55,478 nucleotides of DNA from Rhodocyclaceae bacterium (GTDB taxonomy: Bacteria > Pseudomonadota > Gammaproteobacteria > Burkholderiales > Rhodocyclaceae). The DNA lies in contig JAQTNA010000029.1 in assembly GCA_028714035.1 (NCBI GenBank), positions 1-55,478 on the forward strand, read 5' to 3'. Position numbers and translations under genes: made by a program. The notes beneath the pieces are model-generated. The model saw only the letters and a list, made by a program, of their open reading frames with translations. It was not told the origin of the DNA and ran no database searches. Below are positions 18,731 to 26,460 of the stretch, piece after piece; positions within the stretch are counted from its first letter, which is position 1; each line of letters begins with the position of its first letter.

Positions 18731-20020
18731 ATGAGCAGTACGCCCGAGTCCGCCCATCCCCGCGTCGCCATCATCGGCGGCGGGCCGGCGGGGTTGATGG
18801 CGGCGGAGGTACTCAGCCAGGGCGGCGCGGCGGTGGATGTTTATGACGCCATGCCCACCCTGGGCAGGAAGTTCCTGCTCGCCGGCAGGGGCGGACTGAA
18901 CATCACCCACTCGGAAGCCCTGCCCTCCTTCCTCGCCCGCTATGGCGCACGCCGCGAGCGGCTGGAAGCCGCCATTCAGGATTTCGGACCGGAGGCGCTG
19001 AGGGCCTGGGTGCATGAACTGGGCGTCGAGACCTTCGTCGGCAGCTCCGGCCGGGTGTTCCCGGCGCAGATGAAGGCGGCGCCTCTGCTACGGGCCTGGC
19101 TGCATCGGCTGCGCCAGGGCGGCGTCTCCATCCACACGCGCCACCGCTGGCAGGGCTGGACGCCGGACGGCGCCCTGAGCTTCAACACTCGTGAGGGCGA
19201 ACGGGAGGTTCACGCCGATGCGGTGATCCTGGCCCTGGGGGGCGGAAGCTGGGCGAAGCTGGGATCGGACGGTGCCTGGATACCCTGGCTGGAGGCCAGG
19301 GGTATCCGGGTCGCGCCGCTGGCGCCCGCCAATTGCGGCTTCGAGGTGGCTGCCTGGAGCGAGCATTTCCGCCGGAATTTCGCCGGCCAGCCGCTGAAAT
19401 CCGTCTCGGCATGCTGGACAGACAACGAAGGCCGGGAACATCGTCGCCGGGGCGAATTCCTGGTCACCGACCAGGGACTAGAAGGCAGCCTGATCTATGC
19501 CCTGTCAGCCCCATTGCGGGATGCCATCGCGGCCCAAGGCGAAGCCATCCTGCGCCTGGACCTGCTGCCGGACTTCAGCCCGGAAAAAGTGCTGGCGGAA
19601 GTCTCCCACCCCCGGGGTTCCAGGTCGCAGTCCAGCCATCTCCAGAGCCGGCTGGGTCTGAAGGGCGTCAAGATGGGACTCCTGCGAGAACTGTTGTCCC
19701 GGGAAGATTTCAGCCAGCCCTCGCGGCTCGCGGCCGCCATCAAGGCGCTGCCCCTCGCCCTCATCCGTCCGCGTCCGCTGGATGAAGCCATCAGCAGCGC
19801 CGGCGGCGTGGCCTTCGAAGGCCTGGACGAGCATCTCATGGTAAAGGCCACTCCCGGCCTCTTCTGCGCCGGAGAAATGCTGGACTGGGAAGCGCCCACG
19901 GGCGGCTATCTCCTCACCGCCTGCCTGGCCACCGGCCGCGCCGCGGGCCTGGGGGCGCTCCGCTGGCTGACCCGGCGGCAGCCGGAAGACCTGATCGGCG
20001 AAATATTCCAAGCACACTGA
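18731..20020 (+). CDS. HI0933-family flavoprotein (NAD(P)/FAD-dependent oxidoreductase)
   Basis: A 429-residue flavoprotein of the HI0933/YhiN family. The N-terminal dinucleotide site is VAIIGGGPAGLMAAEVLSQG. GRKFLLAGRGGLNITHSE is the family hallmark, and GLFCAGEMLDWEAPTGGYLL near the C-terminus closes the FAD site. Members are widespread but the substrate is not firmly known. The start at 18,731 (MSSTPESAHPRVA) is preferred over an earlier in-frame ATG that overlaps rdgC, because relatives begin close to the Rossmann strand. Confidence 0.93.
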   Translation: MSSTPESAHPRVAIIGGGPAGLMAAEVLSQGGAAVDVYDAMPTLGRKFLLAGRGGLNITHSEALPSFLARYGARRERLEAAIQDFGPEALRAWVHELGVETFVGSSGRVFPAQMKAAPLLRAWLHRLRQGGVSIHTRHRWQGWTPDGALSFNTREGEREVHADAVILALGGGSWAKLGSDGAWIPWLEARGIRVAPLAPANCGFEVAAWSEHFRRNFAGQPLKSVSACWTDNEGREHRRRGEFLVTDQGLEGSLIYALSAPLRDAIAAQGEAILRLDLLPDFSPEKVLAEVSHPRGSRSQSSHLQSRLGLKGVKMGLLRELLSREDFSQPSRLAAAIKALPLALIRPRPLDEAISSAGGVAFEGLDEHLMVKATPGLFCAGEMLDWEAPTGGYLLTACLATGRAAGLGALRWLTRRQPEDLIGEIFQAH

Positions 20021-20120
20021 CTGGTGTTTCCTGGATTCTTCTCGCAGAATGCGACGACATGATTCGTTGAGACCAAACCCCGCATCTGCCCCCCACCCCA
20101 TACACATCGAAAAGCCAGAC

Positions 20121-21413
20121 ATGTATGCACTCCCCATGAGTCGCACCGACTTCCTCCGCCAACTCGCCCAGGAAGCCGCACTCACCGGCAAATCCGCCGC
20201 CGATTGGCTGATCGGACTCACCGAATCGGCGGTCCACGCAACATCGCATGCGCCAAGCCTCCCGCACGGTCCCGGGAAAATTGCCGCCAACACCGCCGAC
20301 TACCTCCGCTCCATCGCCCGCAGAACCACCAACGGCAACCACGCTGATGCGGAAATCGAACTCTACGACCTCTTTCTAGCCCTCAAAACCTGGCCGCAGG
20401 CCAGCACGCAACAACTCCTGACCCTTGTCATCCGTCTGGCCAAGGTCGCAGGCCCGAAAGTCAGCGAATTCATCTTCCGCGTCAGCCGCGCCGCCCTCAC
20501 CGCCTTTAACCTCGCCGTCGCGGACTTGGGGCGCATCCTCCTTGAGGTCGGCCGAACCGTGATCGTGGTCTCTGCGGTCGTCGTCGCCGTCGTTCTGCTC
20601 GGGCTTCTCATCGCGCTAACCCTGCCCCTGGGCGTCGCGCTCGCCCCCTTGATCGCCATCTGCTGCTCGATCATGGCGGTTCTCACCGTCATCCAAAACC
20701 TCGCCGAGATTCTCAGCGCAATGGGGTTCCCGGTGGCCGCCGACGCCTACAGCGAATGGTATCGGGAGAACTCCTGGCTCGGCGCCATGATCGCCGCTCT
20801 CAATCTCGTCGGCGCCCTCTGCGAGGAAGTGTGCCGCGCCGTATTCACCGCGGGTCTTGACGCGGGCCTTTCCCTCGTCGGCATGGCGCGCACGCTTCTC
20901 AATGTTGGTTTTCCGTCCGAGCGCATCGGGAAAGCCCTCATCTTCGCCTGGAGTGCCGTCCGCTCTCGCACCACCCAGAGCATCGGCGCGCTCGCCCAGG
21001 CCCTCAAGTCCGTACTCGGTTGGACCGCCGAACAGGTCGGCACCGCCCTCACCCAGGCCTACCTCACCACCGATGATGCCTGGGATGCCGTCACCGCCGC
21101 CTTTACCACCACCTACAACCAACTTGCCGAGATTTTCAAAAGCGCCGGCGCCTCCACCATCGCCGACAAACTCAAGAACAAAGCCCACGCCTCCGCTGAA
21201 GATGTGGCCCGCGCCCTGAAAAACGTCGGCTTCTCCGCATCCACCGTCGCGCAAGCCCTCAAGGACAAATTCAACCAGGGACTCGTGGATGTCGCCATCG
21301 CCATGAAAAATGCCGGATGGCCCATGGGCGATGTCGTCGGGGGGCTGTCCAACGCCTTCAACATGGCCCGCTCCGCCGTCGAACTGGCCCTGCGAACCGC
21401 AGGCCTGATGTAA
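20121..21413 (+). CDS. Unrecognised membrane protein with C-terminal helical repeats
   Basis: The family of this 430-residue protein is not recognised. The N-terminal 140 residues look helical and soluble (TDFLRQLAQEAALTGKSAADW). Residues 146-191 form one or two hydrophobic helices (VIVVSAVVVAVVLLGLLIAL and LIAICCSIMAVLTVI). From about residue 255 onward there are degenerate units of about 29-33 residues, with core pattern A-L-K-x2-G-[FW]-x4-[IV]-[AG]-x-[AG]-L; clear copies are at about 255, 294, 364 and 392. Leu is often CTC where neighbours use CTG, which suggests recent acquisition. The start is uncertain: 20,049 and 20,136 are alternatives, and no strong ribosome-binding site is visible. 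Confidence 0.72.
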   Translation: MYALPMSRTDFLRQLAQEAALTGKSAADWLIGLTESAVHATSHAPSLPHGPGKIAANTADYLRSIARRTTNGNHADAEIELYDLFLALKTWPQASTQQLLTLVIRLAKVAGPKVSEFIFRVSRAALTAFNLAVADLGRILLEVGRTVIVVSAVVVAVVLLGLLIALTLPLGVALAPLIAICCSIMAVLTVIQNLAEILSAMGFPVAADAYSEWYRENSWLGAMIAALNLVGALCEEVCRAVFTAGLDAGLSLVGMARTLLNVGFPSERIGKALIFAWSAVRSRTTQSIGALAQALKSVLGWTAEQVGTALTQAYLTTDDAWDAVTAAFTTTYNQLAEIFKSAGASTIADKLKNKAHASAEDVARALKNVGFSASTVAQALKDKFNQGLVDVAIAMKNAGWPMGDVVGGLSNAFNMARSAVELALRTAGLM

Positions 21414-21570
21414 CAGGCGCGTACCCAATCGAACGGCCGGAGCTTCCTCCCGGGATGGTTTCTTGCGTTTGGCGCCCGGTGATACTGGATGCCGCGAACT
21501 TCCCTGTCGGGCCACGGCCGCCCCGATCTTTCGACTCTCTTGCTCGCCTTCGGGGACTGGCAACTCCCGA

Positions 21571-21765
21571 CTACTGATCCCGCTTGCCGGCGTCGCAGGT
21601 AGGCAGGTCCACGCAGGCCTTGCAGGACTGGCAGCCCTTGTCCTTGTCCCGGAAGGGGCCCCGCTCCGGGTTCCGGGCGGCGAAGCGCTTGTACAGGCGA
21701 TCCACGCTGATGGTGAGCGCCATGAGGCCGAAGATGACGGCGAAGGCCGCAAGTAAAGATGTCAT
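21571..21765 (-). CDS. Small membrane protein with four Cys, at the end of the rnf cluster
   Basis: A 64-residue protein with one N-terminal membrane helix (SLLAAFAVIFGLMALTISV) and a short cytoplasmic tail containing CQSCKACVDLPTC, four Cys close together. It lies 84 bases after rnfA in the same direction. The layout (one helix plus four Cys) recalls NqrM, the small protein needed to insert iron into Na+-NQR, a relative of Rnf. The sequence resemblance is weak, so a maturation role for Rnf is a hypothesis. The gap before it contains the inverted stretches CAGCCTCC and GGAGGCTG. Confidence 0.68.
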   Translation of the reverse strand: MTSLLAAFAVIFGLMALTISVDRLYKRFAARNPERGPFRDKDKGCQSCKACVDLPTCDAGKRDQ

Positions 21766-21849
21766 ATCAGCCTCCGCCGAGCCGCCTCAAGGAGGCTGAC
21801 TGCCCCCTCAAGGGGGTTGCGAACATGGTGAGCATGGGGGTGGGCCTCA

Positions 21850-22437
21850 TCACGCGCCTCCGCCCATGCCGGCAAAGCCCATGAAGGCCAGGGCCAGGAT
21901 GCCGGCCAGCATGAGGGACATGGCCGTCCCCTGGAGCACGCCCGGCACGTCCGAGAGCTGGATGCGCTCCCGCACGCTGGCGAGCAGCACCAGGGCCAGG
22001 GTGAAGCCCAGGCCGCCGCCCACGGCGAAGGTCAGGGACTGCATGAAGTCGTATTCCCGGGCCGTCTGAAAGAGGGCCACGCCCAGCACGGCGCAGTTGG
22101 TGGTGATGAGCGGCAGGTAGATGCCCAGGGCGCGGAACAGGGCGGGGCTCGACTTCTTGACGAACATCTCCACCAGTTGCACGGAGGCGGCGATCACCAC
22201 GATGTAGCAGATGAGGCGCAGGAACTCCAGGTGCAGCGGCGTCAGCACCATGTTGAGCAGGAAGGCCGAGAGCGAGGCGATGACGATCACGAAGGTGGTC
22301 GCCAGGCCCAGGGGCGCCGCGACGGCGACGCTGTGGGTCACGCCCAGGAAGGGGCACATGCCCAGGAACATGGCCAGCACGAAGTTCCCGGAAAGGATGG
22401 TCGTGACCAGGATCTGGCCGATGGACTCACGCACCAT
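21850..22437 (-). CDS. rnfA: Rnf complex membrane subunit A
   Basis: RnfA (195 residues) is an integral membrane subunit with six predicted helices. NFVLAMFLGMCPFLGVTHSV near the N-terminus and ITTNCAVLGVALFQ in the middle are conserved Cys-containing half-helices that bind the membrane [2Fe-2S] cluster shared with RnfE. GGGLGFTLALVLLASVRERI matches the family. Its start overlaps the end of rnfE by 11 bases. The complex moves electrons between ferredoxin and NAD and pumps ions across the inner membrane. Confidence 0.95.
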   Translation of the reverse strand: MVRESIGQILVTTILSGNFVLAMFLGMCPFLGVTHSVAVAAPLGLATTFVIVIASLSAFLLNMVLTPLHLEFLRLICYIVVIAASVQLVEMFVKKSSPALFRALGIYLPLITTNCAVLGVALFQTAREYDFMQSLTFAVGGGLGFTLALVLLASVRERIQLSDVPGVLQGTAMSLMLAGILALAFMGFAGMGGGA

Positions 22438-23155
22438 GTTGCACCTCCATTTCAGTGGCGGCCAGGGCGGCCTTTTCCTTGCGCTTTCTGATGATGGCGA
22501 ACAGCAGCAGCCAGCCGCCCATGACGAAGAAGCCGCCGGGGGGCAGCACCATGACCACCCAGGGCTGGAAGTTCGAGCCGAACAGGTGGATGTCGAAGAA
22601 AGTGCCGCTGCCGAGAATCTCCCGCACGCCGCCGATCATGAACAGGCCCAGGGTAAAGCCCAGGCCCATGCCCGTGGCGTTCATGGTGGCCGCCATGGGC
22701 GCCGTGCGCGCCGCGTGGGCCTCGGCCCGGCCGAGCACCAGGCAGTTGGCGACGATGAGCTGGATGTAGGCGCCCAGGGCCTCGTACAGGTCCAGGCTGA
22801 TGGCCTGGATGGCGTAGTCCACCACCGTCACGAAGGTGGCGATGATGACGATGTAGGTGGCGATGCGCACTTCCTTGGGAATCATGTGGCGCATCAGCGA
22901 GATGAGCCAGCAGGACGCCGCCAGCACGAAGGTGGTGGCCAGGCCCATGGAGATGGAGTTGATGGCCGACACCGTCACCGCCAGGGTCGGGCACATGCCC
23001 AGCACCATGACGAATACGGGATTGCGTTCCCAGAGGCCTTCCGCGAACTCCATCCAGTTGGAGGGCGTCTGGGGCGTCAAAGCGACCACCTTGATCGGCA
23101 CCGCGGCGCTGTGGCAACCGCCGGTTTCGCAGCCTTCGCCAGGTTTGTTTTCCAT
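22427..23155 (-). CDS. rnfE: Rnf complex membrane subunit E
   Basis: RnfE (242 residues) is the partner of RnfA. NPVFVMVLGMCPTLAVTVSA and IQLIVANCLVLGRAEAHA carry the conserved Cys residues, and MNATGMGLGFTLGLFMIGGVREILGSG matches RnfE/NqrD. An N-terminal tail with two Cys (GEGCETGGCHS) precedes the first helix and is less typical. The start at 23,155 has a GGGAAAG site; the frame is open 13 codons further into a REP palindrome. It overlaps rnfA and lies 53 bases after rnfG. Confidence 0.94.
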   Translation of the reverse strand: MENKPGEGCETGGCHSAAVPIKVVALTPQTPSNWMEFAEGLWERNPVFVMVLGMCPTLAVTVSAINSISMGLATTFVLAASCWLISLMRHMIPKEVRIATYIVIIATFVTVVDYAIQAISLDLYEALGAYIQLIVANCLVLGRAEAHAARTAPMAATMNATGMGLGFTLGLFMIGGVREILGSGTFFDIHLFGSNFQPWVVMVLPPGGFFVMGGWLLLFAIIRKRKEKAALAATEMEVQHGA

Positions 23156-23172
23156 GATCTTTCCCTTTTCAT

Positions 23173-23190
23173 GGCGGGCTGAAGCCCGCC
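23173..23190. repeat. REP-like palindrome between rnfG and rnfE
   Basis: GGCGGGCTGAAGCCCGCC is a near-perfect palindrome (8-bp arms) of the same kind as those at 5008-5025, 38,359-38,376 and 48,403-48,420. It fills most of the rnfG-rnfE gap and could act on mRNA stability. Confidence 0.75.
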
Positions 23191-23203
23191 CCACAATATG
23201 TCC

Positions 23204-23231
23204 AGTCCCTAGCCTCTAGTCCCTAGCCTCT
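23204..23231. repeat. Two tandem 14-bp units at the 3' end of rnfG
   Basis: AGTCCCTAGCCTCT occurs twice, head to tail and without mismatch, at 23,204-23,217 and 23,218-23,231. The second copy encodes the last residues of RnfG and the first supplies its TAG stop, so the repeat has defined the C-terminus of the protein. Confidence 0.85.
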
Positions 23232-23895
23232 GCAACTGCGGCACCAGCTTGGGCAGCAGCATCTGCGCGGCATCGTTGATGCCCTTGCCCACGGCGCGGG
23301 AGGTGATGGTGGCGCCGGCAATGGCGTCAATCTGCCAGGGATCGGTCTTGGTACCGTGCTTCACCACCTTCACCTCGTTGGCCAGGGCCGAGAGATCCTT
23401 GTTCAGCTTCACGTCCAGGGCCTTGAAATTGGCCAGGAAGGAGGTGTCCGTGAGGATCTTGTCGCCGATGCCGGGCGTCTCGCGCATGGAAACGACGCCG
23501 ATGCCGGTGACACACTGGCAGGAAGGCGTATAGCCGAACATGACGCGCACCGTATCCGCGTAACCCTTGGCGGCGCCCTCCGCGGCGATGCCCGCGAGCT
23601 TGCCCGCCGCATCGTAGGCCGCGTAGAACTTGATGGCCCCGGCCGGCGCGTCCGCGCCCTCGCCCGGCTTGATGTCCCGGCCATCCACCAGGAAATACTC
23701 GGTGATGGTCTTGGCCGAGGGGACCACCTTGAAGACCGCCCTCTCCGCCGCCAGCTGCCGGTTCGCCTTGGCCGCGTCCAGTGTCGCCAGGTAGGCACCG
23801 ACGATGATCAGGCCGCAGATGGCCGAGACGATGCCCAGGGTGCGGATGAGGGGCAGTGTCTCCACGGCAACGCTTGGGCTCGATGCGTGGCTCAT
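23209..23895 (-). CDS. rnfG: Rnf complex FMN-binding subunit G
   Basis: RnfG (228 residues) has one N-terminal membrane helix (LGIVSAICGLIIVGAYLATL) and a periplasmic domain. AGATITSRAV near residue 200 is the (S/A)GAT-x-(S/T) motif in which a Thr covalently holds FMN. GETPGIG-type sequence (SMRETPGIGDKIL) is the other family motif. A CQC pair in TPSCQCVTGIG is extra. The ATG overlaps the rnfD stop (ATGA, 4 bases). The last residues (LQRLGTRG) come from a 14-bp tandem repeat and look non-native. Confidence 0.94.
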   Translation of the reverse strand: MSHASSPSVAVETLPLIRTLGIVSAICGLIIVGAYLATLDAAKANRQLAAERAVFKVVPSAKTITEYFLVDGRDIKPGEGADAPAGAIKFYAAYDAAGKLAGIAAEGAAKGYADTVRVMFGYTPSCQCVTGIGVVSMRETPGIGDKILTDTSFLANFKALDVKLNKDLSALANEVKVVKHGTKTDPWQIDAIAGATITSRAVGKGINDAAQMLLPKLVPQLQRLGTRG

Positions 23896-24947
23896 TTCTT
23901 TTCCCTCCCGCGCTTCACCGCCGTACCGAAGGTCTCGGGCTGGGTAACGCGTTCAATCAAGGGGGTAGCGGCATTGCCGATGAGGATGGCGTACATGACC
24001 CCTTCGGGCAGACCGCCGTAATAGCGGATGGCCACGGTCAGCACCCCGATAAGGCCGCCATAGATCCACATGCCGCGCGGCGTCACGGGCGAAGTCACCA
24101 TGTCCGTCGCCATGTAGATGGCGCCCAGCATGAGCCCGCCGGAGAGCAGCACGAACACCGGATCAGGATAGTGATGGGAATCCACCAGGTAGAGTACCCA
24201 GGCGGAGAGCGCCGCACTGCCCAGGACCGCGGTGGGCACGCGCCAGTCCAGGAAGTGGCGCACCGCCAGATAGCCGCCACAGATCAGGATCAAGAGCGGC
24301 GAAGGGCCCACCGGCAGGTGGCTGAACAGGGAGGTCAGCAGGTCGCCGGCCGGAGCCAGCACCCCTTCGAACTTCCACTTCGCCAGGGGCGTGGCGCCCG
24401 CCAGGGCATCCAGCTGCTTGGCGTGCAGCCAGGCCGTCGTGTCGGCCGGCGTCATGAGCGGCAGGGCCAGGCTGGAGGGGATGAACTCCGTGAACCGGCC
24501 CGGCAGGAAGGACGGCGTGTAGGTGGCAATGGCCGTGGGAAAGGCGGCCTGGGCAAAGGCGCGGCCCACCAGGGCAGGGTTGAAGATGTTGTGGCCGATG
24601 CCGCCGAAGATGGCCTTGCCCAGGGCGACGGAACTCCAGCCCGCCACGACCCCCATCCACAGGGGAAAGCCCGGCGGCAGACACAGCGCCAGGAGCAGGC
24701 CCGTGATGGTGGCGGACCAGTCGTTGAGGTCGCCGGCCTGGCCGCCCAACCTCACGAACCAGCGCTCGGACCACAGGCAGGCCCCGGTCACCACCACGAT
24801 GGAAGCCAGCGCCGAGACGCCGTACTGGAAGACATAGAAGACGCAGATCGGCACCAGGGACCAGACCACGGTTCTCATGATCTCTTCCACGGTGCGTTCC
24901 CGCTTGATGTGCGGAGAACTGCGCAGTTCGACGAGCGTACCCTTCAT
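23892..24947 (-). CDS. rnfD: Rnf complex membrane subunit D
   Basis: RnfD (351 residues) is a multi-helix subunit that carries FMN and forms the ion path with RnfA/E. SSPHIKRERTVEEIM at the N-terminus is conserved. GGIGHNIFNPALVGRAFAQAAFP and the C-terminal MATDMVTSPVTPRGMWIYGG are family motifs, the latter with the SxVTxxG-type flavin-attachment Thr region. Start at 24,947 overlaps the rnfC stop by one base (TGATG). The longer frame upstream lies within rnfC and is not used. Confidence 0.95.
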   Translation of the reverse strand: MKGTLVELRSSPHIKRERTVEEIMRTVVWSLVPICVFYVFQYGVSALASIVVVTGACLWSERWFVRLGGQAGDLNDWSATITGLLLALCLPPGFPLWMGVVAGWSSVALGKAIFGGIGHNIFNPALVGRAFAQAAFPTAIATYTPSFLPGRFTEFIPSSLALPLMTPADTTAWLHAKQLDALAGATPLAKWKFEGVLAPAGDLLTSLFSHLPVGPSPLLILICGGYLAVRHFLDWRVPTAVLGSAALSAWVLYLVDSHHYPDPVFVLLSGGLMLGAIYMATDMVTSPVTPRGMWIYGGLIGVLTVAIRYYGGLPEGVMYAILIGNAATPLIERVTQPETFGTAVKRGREKK

Positions 24948-26287
24948 CAGGATTTCCTCCCCCGGAGCACCGCCTTGGCGACGCGGAAATGCTGCACCAG
25001 CGGGATGTTGGCCGGGCAGACAAAGGAGCAGCTGCCGCATTCAAAGCAGGCCCCGAGTTGGTAATGTTCGGACATGGTGTCGTACATGCGCTTGACGGCC
25101 AGCATGCCCAGGGTGGAGGGATTCAGGCCCATGGGGCAGGCGCCCACGCATTCCCCGCACTTGATGCAGGGGTAGGTCTTCCTGCTGCTCCGCTCCGCCA
25201 GATCGCGGCCGCGCAGCACCAGGATACCCGCCACGCCCTTGGTGATGGGCGTATCCAGGCAGGACACGGCCTCGCCCATCATGGGACCGCCGAAGATGAC
25301 CTCGAGCGCCTCGTCCTTGGCACCGACCACGTCCAGCAGGAACTTCAGCGGCGTGCCCATGGGCACCAGATAGTTGCCCGGCCTCTCGATGGCGGTGCCG
25401 GTGACGGTGATCACCCGCTCGATGAAGCCCTGGCCCTTGGGCATGAGTTGGCCCAGGTTGGCCAGGGTCGCCACGTTCTGCACGTAGGCGCCGGTGGTGT
25501 AGGCCCGGGCATCCGGCGGCACTTCCCGCCCCACCAGGGTCTTGATGAGCATTTCGCCCGCCCCCTGGGGGTACTTGGTGGGCACCGCCTCCACGGAAAC
25601 CGAGCTGCCTTCCGGCAGGAGGGCGCGGATGGCTGCCACCGCGTCCATCTTGTTGTCCTCGATGCCGATGATGGCGCGCGGCCCGCCCAGGAGCCGCTGG
25701 GCGATGGCGATGCCCGCCAGGAGATCCCTGGGGCGCTCCACCATGACCCGGTGGTCCGAGGTGAGGTAGGGCTCGCACTCGCAGCCGTTCACCACCAGGG
25801 TGTCAATCGGGAACTCCTTGGGCACCCGGAGCTTGGCATGGGTGGGAAACACGCCGCCGCCCAGGCCCACGACCCCGGTGTCCTGCACCGCATGGGCCAG
25901 GCCGTCCGTATCCAGGGCGTCAAGATCCCTGGGGGCCGACCAGAGCACTTCCTGGGTGGAACCGGAATAAACCCGGAGGATGATGCACTCGGTCCAGGGG
26001 CCATCGGCCGTGGGATGGAGGCGGATGTCCTCCACCACCCCGGTGGCCGGCGCGTGGTGCGGCACGGAGAGAAAGCCGTCGGCCACGGCCAGGGGCTGCC
26101 CGCGCACCACTTCCTGACCGATCTTCACCACGGGCTTGGCCGGCCGGCCCACGTGCTGGGACAGGGGCACGATCAACCGCGGCGCAAACGGCAGGCGCCG
26201 TATGGGCATGTCGGCGGTCAGCTTGTGCTGGGGCGGATGCACCCCGCGCGCAAAGGTCTCGCCACGGAAATAGGATAAAAGGCTCAT
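24947..26287 (-). CDS. rnfC: Rnf complex peripheral subunit C (NADH/4Fe-4S)
   Basis: RnfC (446 residues) is the cytoplasmic subunit that binds NAD(H) and FMN. GGGVFPTHAKLRVP (about residue 135) is the flavin/NAD loop. The C-terminal part has two 4Fe-4S motifs, CIKCGECVGACPMGLNP (about residue 370) and CFECGSCSFVCPANIPL (about residue 410). The N-terminus MSLLSYFRGETFARGVHPPQHK is typical. It starts 173 bases after the PFOR stop; that gap contains an inverted GAGAGTCGAGAG repeat rather than a gene. Confidence 0.96.
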   Translation of the reverse strand: MSLLSYFRGETFARGVHPPQHKLTADMPIRRLPFAPRLIVPLSQHVGRPAKPVVKIGQEVVRGQPLAVADGFLSVPHHAPATGVVEDIRLHPTADGPWTECIILRVYSGSTQEVLWSAPRDLDALDTDGLAHAVQDTGVVGLGGGVFPTHAKLRVPKEFPIDTLVVNGCECEPYLTSDHRVMVERPRDLLAGIAIAQRLLGGPRAIIGIEDNKMDAVAAIRALLPEGSSVSVEAVPTKYPQGAGEMLIKTLVGREVPPDARAYTTGAYVQNVATLANLGQLMPKGQGFIERVITVTGTAIERPGNYLVPMGTPLKFLLDVVGAKDEALEVIFGGPMMGEAVSCLDTPITKGVAGILVLRGRDLAERSSRKTYPCIKCGECVGACPMGLNPSTLGMLAVKRMYDTMSEHYQLGACFECGSCSFVCPANIPLVQHFRVAKAVLRGRKS

Positions 26288-26293
26288 TTGTTA

Positions 26294-26455
26294 GTCGAGA
26301 GTGGAGAGTCGAGAGTCGAGAGCGAGGGTGTCGCAGGTTTTCACGACATACCCTCTTCCCACCCACATCTCATCGGCAACATTGTGCAGTCCACGAGCCG
26401 AAAGCGGCTGAAATCGGAGGTTTTCACTCTCGACTCTCCACTCTCGGCTCTCGAC
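26294..26455. repeat. Inverted simple-sequence element between rnfC and the PFOR gene
   Basis: The left arm (26,294-26,323) consists of GTCGAGAGTGGAGAG units. The right arm (26,427-26,455) is a mostly complementary CTCTCGACTCTCCACTCTC sequence, about 25 of 29 positions. About 100 bases of unrelated sequence lie between. It is the same element type as at 3598-3691. No reading frame is evident inside. Confidence 0.8.
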
Positions 26456-26460
26456 TGCCC

